DNA of 64,000 bases. Origin: Candidatus Vicinibacter affinis. Lineage in GTDB: Bacteria; Bacteroidota; Bacteroidia; Chitinophagales; Saprospiraceae. Every line of letters begins with the position of its first letter. Position 1 is the stretch's first letter. The notes under the pieces are model-generated. The model was not told the DNA's origin. It was given only the letters and a program-made list of their open reading frames with translations, and searched no databases. Of this stretch, positions 24,388-32,800 are shown in pieces. The stretch spans positions 1 to 64,000 of the forward strand of contig JADJNH010000008.1 in the NCBI GenBank assembly GCA_016714365.1. Direction: 5' to 3'. The position numbers and the translations under genes are program-made.

Positions 24388-26064
24388 ATGATTAAAGCGG
24401 AAGATGTACTAAGAGATTTTAATGATCTTGGCAAAGGTTATACTATGACCTTTGACCAGGAAAGGTATCTAAATAAATTTGATACCGAAAAATCAAAAAT
24501 ACCTGTAAAACATCAAGTTTATCTACAGGCAATCAACCACAACCAAAGGTTAAGCAAGATTGATTTATTGTCGAAGAAAAGACCTGGTGAACCTGAACAC
24601 ATCAAGGATTACCGGAATGAAAATATTCGACAAATTACTATTGAACCTATTCGTAAATTTTCAGTAGAATGTACTAATGTTTGGGTAGGCGGTGGATTTG
24701 AATTGAGGGATGTTCCAGAATATGTTTCGGAATGGTTGAAGTCAAGGCCATTTATGAACGATGGGATGAAACTTAGTTTGGATCAATGGGCCACAGAGGT
24801 TGTTTTGCCTTATTCATTTGTAGACCCAAATGGATTACTTTTTGCCGTTCCTGTTTTGGATGAAACCAAAAAAATAGGAAGGGTAGATAGTTATTTAATT
24901 CCATTCAACAAGGTAGTTTATAAACCTGAGTACATTGCATTTGAAGCCGGAAAAAGAGGCGAAGATGCATTCTATTATGCTGCCGACCTTGATAATTGGT
25001 ATTCATTAGAACCATACAGAGAAGGTAATCAATTAAAATACCGTCTTGATGTAATTTATGTGCATGGTTTAAAAATGATGCCGTTCACCATGATGCCTGG
25101 GGTTATTTCAAGCAATCCAAAAGGTGAAAAATACAAAGAGTCTTATTTACAATCAGCGTATTCTCATGCTGATGAAGCATTATGTGCATACTCGGATGAT
25201 CAGGCGGTGAGAGTTAAAGCAGCGCACCCAATACTTGTGATAGGGGATGTGGTTTGTTCTGCTCCTGGATGTATCAAAGGACAGGTTAAAACAGATGATG
25301 GTTGGGTAGAGTGTGAAAAGTGCAGCGGAACAGGACACCTTAGAAGTCCAGGACCAATGGAATATTGGAACAATACAAGAACTATTGTGGATGATAAGGC
25401 ACAAAATAACCCTACTTATCTAAACCCTGATACTGCCGTTTTGGAATTTGTTTCTAAAACATGGGCCTATCACTTTGAATTAATGAAGAAATCTTTGGGA
25501 ATTGATGCCCTGATTGATTTGAATGAGTCAGGCGAAGCGATGTTGCACAGGTTGGAACATCTTAAGACTCAGATTAGGGTCTGTCTTATAGGACTTGCAA
25601 ATACAATGCAGGACCATTTATATATCGTAACCAAGTATTTCTACAACGGTGCCACAAACGAAGAATACCCAACTTATAATATTCCTTTAAGCATTGAGAT
25701 AAAGAATCCTGAGATTATAAAGGAAAAAATTAAGACCTCTATCGGGGTTGAGAGGGTTACCAATGTGATTGATTATTATAATTTGGTTTACGCCAATGAT
25801 CCGGTGATGAAAAAGCTCATGGCATTCATTGCCCGAAAATACCCACTGGCAACATATTCTAATGATGAGATAATCAAATTAAACTCTTTGCAATTGTATT
25901 CTGATTCAGAAGTAAAGCGGTCTTTTGCGGTCCTTGATGTTGCTTTAGAGGTTACTGAAGACAAAGACATTTCTGCAATGACCGACAAGATGTTATTTGA
26001 TTTGATCAACCCTGTACTTTTAGCAAAATATCCAGATGCAATAATATTGGATGGACTTAATTGA
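24388..26064 (+). CDS. Portal protein
   Basis: A 558-residue protein forming the DNA entry ring of the capsid. Portal-like features are the N-terminal N-R-L-S-K-I-D-L-L-S-K-K-R region, the acidic/aromatic core, and its position immediately before the head morphogenesis, scaffold and capsid genes. A distinctive insertion at about residues 288-313 carries four Cys as C-x4-C and C-x2-C (the second followed by S-G-T-G-H), a zinc-ribbon-like module. It overlaps the next gene by 14 bases. Portal identity comes from context plus general pattern. Confidence 0.7.
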   Translation: MIKAEDVLRDFNDLGKGYTMTFDQERYLNKFDTEKSKIPVKHQVYLQAINHNQRLSKIDLLSKKRPGEPEHIKDYRNENIRQITIEPIRKFSVECTNVWVGGGFELRDVPEYVSEWLKSRPFMNDGMKLSLDQWATEVVLPYSFVDPNGLLFAVPVLDETKKIGRVDSYLIPFNKVVYKPEYIAFEAGKRGEDAFYYAADLDNWYSLEPYREGNQLKYRLDVIYVHGLKMMPFTMMPGVISSNPKGEKYKESYLQSAYSHADEALCAYSDDQAVRVKAAHPILVIGDVVCSAPGCIKGQVKTDDGWVECEKCSGTGHLRSPGPMEYWNNTRTIVDDKAQNNPTYLNPDTAVLEFVSKTWAYHFELMKKSLGIDALIDLNESGEAMLHRLEHLKTQIRVCLIGLANTMQDHLYIVTKYFYNGATNEEYPTYNIPLSIEIKNPEIIKEKIKTSIGVERVTNVIDYYNLVYANDPVMKKLMAFIARKYPLATYSNDEIIKLNSLQLYSDSEVKRSFAVLDVALEVTEDKDISAMTDKMLFDLINPVLLAKYPDAIILDGLN

Positions 26065-27031
26065 TATAATCCGAAAGCAATCGGAAAGCACTGAACTATT
26101 CTTAACTGATTTTGATCTCAAGAACCTGGAATCGGATTTTGAGATTTTTGACATTTTAAAGAAAGTGGTCAGGAAGATGTCAGTTAAAAGAGGGCGATTA
26201 GTTTACGATTACGAAACTCTTTTAGAGATAAATAAACTCCAAAAAAAGGTTGTTGAGTTACTATCAAAAGGGGAGTATTCAAAAAACATAATTGCACTTA
26301 CTCAGAATTTTGCGAATATAGAGGATTTATCTTTGCAGTTCACAGCACTTTTGAACGATGTCGATTCTTATGATTTTTTGAAAAAACAAATTTCACCAAT
26401 AAAGAAAGGATTTATTGAGGACATTTCTTCAAGCCTCGCAAGTCCTGATAGTATCAAGATCAATATAACCGGTGGAATAAGGAAAATCTTATTGAGGTCT
26501 GCAACATTTGGAAATACGGTTGATGAAGCAGAAGACCTTTTAAGGACTTATGTTTTGGCAGATGCAAAGAAAGGCGGTTTACTTACAAGATACGCCAGAC
26601 AGATTGCACATGATTCTTTATTTCAATTTCAGGGATCAGTAGAGCAGAAGATCGGGGAGGAAATCGGAGTGAATGCATACTCTTATGTAGGTCCGCTTAA
26701 AACAACTTCAAGACCGCAATGTAAACGGTGGATAAACACATTCAAAGGAGTGATACCATTCGACAAATTGCAGGATGAAATTGAGTGGGCAAAAAACAAC
26801 GGATCGGGATTGGGTGACCTAAGACTTACTGTGAATAATTTTGCACAAATCAGAGGCGGTCACAACTGCATTCACAGGGCAATTCCATTTGTGAATAATC
26901 CAAAAACGAAAAGTAAACTTGATAAAATTCAGGACAAAAGACAAAAAGTTTTAGACGAAGCAAACAGAGTTGCAAAGGACAGATTAAAAGAAAGGTCGCA
27001 AAAAATGTATGAAACATATTTTAAAAATTAA
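26051..27031 (+). CDS. Phage head morphogenesis protein (SPP1 gp7/Mu F-like)
   Basis: A 326-residue minor head protein. The C-terminal half ends with the family signature: T-S-R-P-Q-C-K-R-W about residue 218, then R-G-G-H-N-C-I-H-R about residue 275, a conserved Cys/His arrangement. The N-terminal 200 residues are helical. Such proteins associate with the portal and aid DNA packaging or ejection. It overlaps the portal gene by 14 bases. The C-terminal tail is Lys-rich. Confidence 0.75.
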   Translation: MDLIDIIRKQSESTELFLTDFDLKNLESDFEIFDILKKVVRKMSVKRGRLVYDYETLLEINKLQKKVVELLSKGEYSKNIIALTQNFANIEDLSLQFTALLNDVDSYDFLKKQISPIKKGFIEDISSSLASPDSIKINITGGIRKILLRSATFGNTVDEAEDLLRTYVLADAKKGGLLTRYARQIAHDSLFQFQGSVEQKIGEEIGVNAYSYVGPLKTTSRPQCKRWINTFKGVIPFDKLQDEIEWAKNNGSGLGDLRLTVNNFAQIRGGHNCIHRAIPFVNNPKTKSKLDKIQDKRQKVLDEANRVAKDRLKERSQKMYETYFKN

Positions 27032-27039
27032 TATATTTG
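27032..27039 (+). promoter_or_regulatory. -7-like promoter element at the 27044 start
   Basis: TATATTTG matches TAnnTTTG and stands only 4 bases before the ATG at 27044. Initiation about 7 bases downstream would put the transcript start at the start codon, so this would be a leaderless or near-leaderless transcript; alternatively it is a chance match in AT-rich DNA. No clear -33 box. Confidence 0.35.
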
Positions 27040-27043
27040 CATT

Positions 27044-27376
27044 ATGAACGAGTTGTTAAAAAGTCTCGGAATTGAGAACCCGAAAGATTTTATTCAGAAA
27101 ATGACCATCAAGGATTTTAACAAAATAAAATCTGAATTAAAATCACAATCAAACACCTATTTAATAATTGACGGAATGACCCAGATGCGTGAGCGTCTTT
27201 CGCCATTTGAAATTTTAAACCGATGCCTTTCTGAGAATGGCAAGAGAAGGTATTTACTTCAAGGAATAGACTTTACAATTGAACCAAAATCAGAAGTCAC
27301 TAAGATGGCCGCTCCCGAAGTAAAAGAGATGGCCGCTCCCGAAAAGAAAAAGAGAAACATTATTAAAACACAATAG
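27044..27376 (+). CDS. Unknown head-region protein
   Basis: A 110-residue protein starting MNELLKSLGIENPKDFIQKM. The N-terminal 85 residues are helical. The C-terminus carries a short repeat (K-M-A-A-P-E-V-K-E-M-A-A-P-E-K-K-K-R), a flexible Ala/Pro/Lys tail. It is separated by no bases from the scaffold-like gene, so it is probably co-translated and part of head assembly. Function unknown. Confidence 0.55.
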   Translation: MNELLKSLGIENPKDFIQKMTIKDFNKIKSELKSQSNTYLIIDGMTQMRERLSPFEILNRCLSENGKRRYLLQGIDFTIEPKSEVTKMAAPEVKEMAAPEKKKRNIIKTQ

Positions 27377-28195
27377 ATGGAGAAGATTAAAAAGTTTTTA
27401 TCAGCAATCGGGTTTTCCGGTTCAATCACTGAGGACACTACCGAGGAAGAATTAAATGAAATGGCCCAAACTTATTTGGATGATCGGGCTGCAATTGCAA
27501 CCAGTGGCGAAGGGGTGAAGAAAAAAATAGACGAGGCAAGGAAGGAAGGGCAAATAGTTGCACAAAAACAAATCAAAAAGAAGTGGAACAAAGAACTTGG
27601 TTTGGGAATGACTGCAGCTGAGGCCGAAGAAATGGAAATGGAAGAATTTTTGGGTAAAGCAAAAGAATTCGTGACTTCCGAAATTGACACGATCAAGAAA
27701 AATGCACCTGAAGAATACAAATCAAAAGTTGATGAACTTCAAAAAAAGTACAATGACCTGGTTGAAAAACACGGTTCCACAAAATCAGAATATGAGAATA
27801 AACTGAAAGAAGCGGAGCAGCGTTTTGAAATGAAAGAGAAGGAGAGAAAAACCGATTTAATTATCGGGAAGGCTCTTGGAGAAAAGAAATATATCGACCA
27901 TGATGTTGCCAATGATTATTTCAGAGCTGCATTATCCAGAGATCAGGTGACGGTTGATGAAAACGGTTCAATCAAAAAAGCAGACGGTTCTTTTGTGATG
28001 AAAGAAGATGGAATCACACCAATCAAAACCCTTGCAGAATACCGTGATTTAAGACTTGCCAAATTAGTTGTCAACGGTGGCGCACCGGAAGGACAGCAGC
28101 AACAACAAGCAACCGGAGGTGCTGACGAAATGAAACAACGCCAGGAATCTCATAAGAGAATGTTAGAAAAAAATCCTGCATTAGCAGAAGCGTAA
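27377..28195 (+). CDS. Scaffold-like protein
   Basis: A 272-residue, highly charged, mostly helical protein with long coiled coil in residues 30-170 (K-K-K-I-D-E-A-R-K-E-G-Q, E-Y-E-N-K-L-K-E-A-E-Q-R-F) and a Gln-rich tail (G-Q-Q-Q-Q-Q-A-T). This is the composition and position of phage scaffolding proteins of the gp20 type, immediately before the major capsid gene. Scaffolds guide capsid shell assembly and are then removed. A terminator follows. Confidence 0.7.
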   Translation: MEKIKKFLSAIGFSGSITEDTTEEELNEMAQTYLDDRAAIATSGEGVKKKIDEARKEGQIVAQKQIKKKWNKELGLGMTAAEAEEMEMEEFLGKAKEFVTSEIDTIKKNAPEEYKSKVDELQKKYNDLVEKHGSTKSEYENKLKEAEQRFEMKEKERKTDLIIGKALGEKKYIDHDVANDYFRAALSRDQVTVDENGSIKKADGSFVMKEDGITPIKTLAEYRDLRLAKLVVNGGAPEGQQQQQATGGADEMKQRQESHKRMLEKNPALAEA

Positions 28196-28225
28196 ACACC
28201 CTTTTTTCATTTTGATGAGTTTAGG

Positions 28226-28257
28226 AATGTCCGGAGAAATTCGGGCATTTTTTTTTT
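28226..28257 (+). terminator. Intrinsic terminator after the scaffold gene
   Basis: AATGTCCG / CGGGCATT stem with loop GAGAAATT, followed directly by a run of ten T. It separates the scaffold transcript from the capsid transcript, which has its own promoter at 28290. Confidence 0.8.
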
Positions 28258-28289
28258 GCATGAAAATATTATATAAATAATTAATGTCG

Positions 28290-28392
28290 TATATTTGCAC
28301 TCAACACCTGGTGCAGCTCTGCACTCGAAAAAACACACTGGCGGTCTGACGCTAAATTCAGTAAATCTTTTTTCACCCTAAATATTAATAAA
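28290..28392 (+). promoter_or_regulatory. Major capsid promoter and leader
   Basis: TATATTTG at 28290-28297 is a Bacteroidota -7 element; I found no -33 element at the usual spacing. The ~90-base leader contains a hairpin GTGCA-GCTC-TGCAC and ends in an A-rich stretch before the ATG at 28393. A separate promoter between a strong terminator and the capsid gene fits the high expression needed for capsid protein. Confidence 0.55.
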
Positions 28393-29517
28393 ATGGCATC
28401 TGCATCAATAGATGGTTCATTAAGTAAATGTTGTTCCACATTGTTTTTGCAATTGGACGCACCGAATGGGCCTGCAAATCAAGTAAAAAACGAAGTCGCA
28501 AGACAGACCTTTATGAATGCTCTGAGGTCAGGCAGTAATACTGCCGGGCATGGTGAGTTGTTCAATACAATCAGAGGACATTGGGGAAAGCAAGACCCAT
28601 ATTCAGGCTCAAACGCTACGGTTAAAGCATGGGTAAACGTTCCGAATTGCATCGAAGCTACTGACATTGTATCTTCTTTGTGTGCATCTGGTGACGAACC
28701 GGCAGAAAGGAGAAAACAAATTGACGTAAAAATCGAAGATGGAGCAGAAAGAAAAGGACAATTCAGTCCTGATCTCATGGACTCTATCTGTAGAGAATCA
28801 GGAAATGAAATCCTTGCAGGGGAACTTGCAGGAGCTGCCTTAAACATTCTTAAGGAAAGAAACAAAAGAATGATGGTGAAAGCAGAAACACTTGCAGGAA
28901 ATTATGCAAACGGTACTGATTCAAGGACCACACGAAGGACTGCTAAGATTTTAAATAATACTGGTGGACTTTCTGCTCAACCTTTTGGATTTACAACTAT
29001 CACAAGAGAATTTGACCGTCAAAATATTATCGGTCAACCTATTTTGGTTGGAGGTTACAAATTACAGGATTACATGATCGCTACCAATGTAGCAGGATTT
29101 GGAGCGCAATCAGTAAACGCAAACAATGTAAATTATACTCTTGGCATAGAGTGGTATTTCGATCCTTCTGTTAATCCGGTATTGAATGACGCTAAATCTA
29201 CAAGCGCAAAAGATTACGCATTAGCATGGGCGCCTGGTGCTATCCAATACATCGAGCATTACGATTTCTTCCAATATGCACATCAAGGAGCAGATTCAAG
29301 AAGAATAGTGCTTTCCATCGGTGGCGAAGATTTTGACTTCTTTGTAAAATGGGATGATTGTAATTCCGTGTACAAGTGGATTTTGAGAAAGAGATTCGAT
29401 CTATTCTACTATCCAGATTCTCTTTACACTACTTGTGGTGCTGAGTGGAATCAAAAATTACTATTTGAACTCGGTTGTGGTGCATTGGACTGCACTTATG
29501 ACGACAGCGAGTCTTAA
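28393..29517 (+). CDS. Major capsid protein candidate
   Basis: A 374-residue protein starting MASASIDGSLSKCC, transcribed alone between two terminators and directly after the scaffold gene, the standard place for the major capsid protein. It is mixed alpha/beta, with G-R-F-type turns absent but long strands such as F-D-R-Q-N-I-I-G-Q-P-I-L-V-G-G-Y and a Trp/Tyr-rich C-terminal half. No capsid family signature could be named from sequence alone, so position is the main support. Confidence 0.65.
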   Translation: MASASIDGSLSKCCSTLFLQLDAPNGPANQVKNEVARQTFMNALRSGSNTAGHGELFNTIRGHWGKQDPYSGSNATVKAWVNVPNCIEATDIVSSLCASGDEPAERRKQIDVKIEDGAERKGQFSPDLMDSICRESGNEILAGELAGAALNILKERNKRMMVKAETLAGNYANGTDSRTTRRTAKILNNTGGLSAQPFGFTTITREFDRQNIIGQPILVGGYKLQDYMIATNVAGFGAQSVNANNVNYTLGIEWYFDPSVNPVLNDAKSTSAKDYALAWAPGAIQYIEHYDFFQYAHQGADSRRIVLSIGGEDFDFFVKWDDCNSVYKWILRKRFDLFYYPDSLYTTCGAEWNQKLLFELGCGALDCTYDDSES

Positions 29518-29548
29518 GAATAACTTCTCTGTTCACTCTCTTAGGTTA

Positions 29549-29583
29549 GGGGGCCGGGGGATGCCCTGGTCCCTTTCCTTTTT
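29549..29583 (+). terminator. Intrinsic terminator after the capsid gene
   Basis: A GC-rich hairpin of GGG-GCC-GGG type pairing with CCC-TGG-TCCC over a short GAT loop (mismatches present), followed by TTTCCTTTTT. It lies 11-46 bases before the next ATG at 29594 and would end the capsid transcript. Confidence 0.65.
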
Positions 29584-29593
29584 AAATTAGTCA

Positions 29594-29890
29594 ATGCCAA
29601 CAAGAAAATATACTACTGGAATAACATTGTCAACAGGAGGGGATGCAAAGATTCGTTTCCAAATGTTTTCAAACACAGCGTCAAATGTTTTGACCTGGAC
29701 TGTTAATTCTGGGGTTTTGCCTTCTGCAAATCAAGATGCTTATATCATAGTTTGCATGAATGGGCAAGAGTTATTACCAAGTCAATATACTATTACAGCG
29801 GACACCGCACCAAATGAATCTGAGATTGAAATAGATTCAGACAGCTATGTAGAGGGTGCAAATTGTACAGTAAGAGCATTTTATTTATGA
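29594..29890 (+). CDS. Small beta-rich virion protein
   Basis: A 98-residue protein, MPTRKYTTGITLSTGGDAKI, predicted mainly beta strands (N-T-A-S-N-V-L-T-W-T-V, A-Y-I-I-V-C-M-N-G-Q-E-L). It lies between the capsid and the giant fiber and overlaps the fiber start by 4 bases. A head decoration, fiber-attachment or adaptor protein is plausible. No family recognised. Confidence 0.55.
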   Translation: MPTRKYTTGITLSTGGDAKIRFQMFSNTASNVLTWTVNSGVLPSANQDAYIIVCMNGQELLPSQYTITADTAPNESEIEIDSDSYVEGANCTVRAFYL

Positions 29891-32800
29891 GGATATTATT
29901 CTTTTTTTTAATTCCATTTTTTGCATTTGGGCAGTATCAAAACAGCCCGAATAAAATCGTTTTAGGAAATCAAACCACCGGAAAAGGATTGATTTATTAC
30001 GGCAGTGGCGCACCGGCTTATACGCCAATAAACAATAAGAATTCATATCACTATGTAGACACCACAACTGATGTGTTTTGGTATTGGGATTTCACTTCGA
30101 TGTTATGGGATACCGTGACTGTTTCCGGAGGTGGTGGCGGTGGAACAGATTCACAGGTTATAGATACGTTTACCTACTCAAGTGATACATTAAAATTATC
30201 CATGTCCGGGGATGGGCAAATGTATAAGTATATAATTATCCCTGGGAGTTCAGATGATCAAAATATAGATACCTTCTCGGTTGTATCAGATACGATAAGA
30301 TTGAGTTTACAGAGTGACGGCCAAAAGTACAAGTATATTAATTTACTTCCGTATAAGGATAATACTGATACTCAGACAATTTACTGGAATAGTGGAACAG
30401 GAAATCTGACCATATTTGGAGGGAATACAATTTCTTTGGATGGTAGATATTTAACCACCGAGGCAGACGCAAGTATCACCAATGAGTTGCAAACTATTGA
30501 TACATTTTCAATTGTTTCCGATTCAATCCGGCTTTCATTAACTCAGGACGGGCAAAAATATAAAGCATTATCATTATCCAGTTACCTTGATAACACAGAC
30601 AGCCAATCCATAGATACCTTTTCAATTTCTTCAAATACATTACGCCTTAGTATTACAGGTGATGGACAGGCATATAAAACTGTAAACCTTTCTTCCTACC
30701 TGGACAATACTGATAGTCAGGCCATAGATACTTTTAGTTTTAGCTCGGACACTTTGCGAATATCTGTCTCTGGTGACGGTCAAAAATATAAAACCGTTTA
30801 TATGCCGAGCGTTGCGGACACCGATGATCAGAATTTAAGTTTCGGAACTAAAACTGGCGTAACGATTCCGCTAAATATATCCGATGGTGCAGCGGTGAAT
30901 TTGGATCAGGGAACAAACATTGAGATCACCAGGGATGCATCAAATTATATTACTTTCAAAGGAACTACGACAATTGATACATCGACTTATGCCAGTGACA
31001 CCCTTAAATTGAGTCTTACAAATGATGGACAAGCAACCAAGAAAATATACATTCCTCAAACGGTTGACACTGACGACCAGACCCTTTCCAGGTCATTTGA
31101 TACCATATTCATCAGCCAGGGGAATTATGTAATCCTTCCGGTGGATATCAATACGGATTTCCAAACTTTCGACACGGCTCAAATCAGCTCAGATACTTTG
31201 AGGTTGAGTTTAGAAAACGATATGGTCCCGGTTTATAAATTCAACTTAAAGCCGTATTTGGATAATACCGATGCTCAAGTAGTGGACACTTTCAATTACA
31301 CTTTGGATACGTTAAGACTGAGTATTTTCGGAGACGGCCAGAAGTATAAAACTATTTATTTACCCAACGTTTCGGACACTGATGATCAATATGTAGACAC
31401 TTTTGACATATCAGCAAACAGCTTAAGGGTGAGTTTACAAGGAGACGGACAAGCGTTGAAGACTGTTTCTCTTGCTTCGTATCTTGACAATACGGACTCC
31501 CAAGTAATAGATACATTTAACTACTCTTTGGATACTCTAAGATTAAGTATTTCAGGGGACGCTCAAAAGTATAAGACAATCTATTTGCCAAATATAACCG
31601 ATACAGATGATCAGTATGTGGACACGTTGGATATTTCGGGGAATAATTTAAGAATCAGTTTACAAGGTGACAATCAGGCGTTGAAGACCGTTTCACTTTC
31701 GCCTTATCTCGATAATACCGATTCCCAAACCATTGATACGATGGATGTGTATGGAGGTGTCTTTTTAAGGACATCACTTTCCGGGGATGGACAGGCTGCA
31801 AAATTGGTTGACCTCACCAACTTTTATAATATAATTACGGTCCAAACAAAGTCAGGAAATATACTTCCATTAAGATCAAGTACAGCCGTTACTGACTTAA
31901 GCGTAACAGAAGGAGATAATATCACATTGACCAAGAACGGCACATATCAATTTACTATTGATTCAAGGCCAACAATAGATACATTCTCCTACTCATCCGA
32001 CACATTGAGGGTTTCGATCAATGGAGATCAACAAAAATATAAAACTGTTTACATCCCTGCCGGAGCAGATGATCAAACATTGAGTATTTCCGCAGGGAAA
32101 GGAACGGTAAGCATTTCCGAAGGCAACAGCATTCAATTAGCAGACTCGAGCGCAACAAACGAAGGTACTTTAGGAGTAAGTGCCGGAGCAGCCAACACCT
32201 CGGTAATTACATCTAACACAAGCGGAGCCAATGGGGTTACTGTGCAGGCATCAGGAATTATTTCGATATCGGAGTCCACATCTTCCAACGGTGGAACAAT
32301 TACACTTACTGCTGTTGAATCGGATGGCTCAAGCACCAATGAATTACAGACACTTTCCATATCAGGAGGGAAGGGTTCGATTACATTGTCTGCAGGAGGT
32401 GGAACGGTAACATTAAACGATTCCAGTTCGACAAACGAAATCCAAACCATCGACACTTTTGATATCAATTCCAATAATTTACTACTCTCAATTTCTTCCG
32501 ATGGTCAAGCTCTCAAGACGGTTTCTCTTAGTCCTTATTTGGACAATACAGACGCTCAGCAGATTGATACATTTTCTTATTCGCTGGATACAATAAGGTT
32601 ATCAATTGCCGGAGACGCACAGAAATATAAAACCATTTATGTGCCATCAATTTCTGATACAGATGATCAGAGCCTTTCTTTCGGAACAAAGTCAGGAGTT
32701 ACTATCCCTTTGAATATTCAAGACGGCTCAGGGGTTAATTTTGACGAGGGTACAAATATAGAAATAACAAGGGATGCCAGTAATTACATAACATTCAAAG

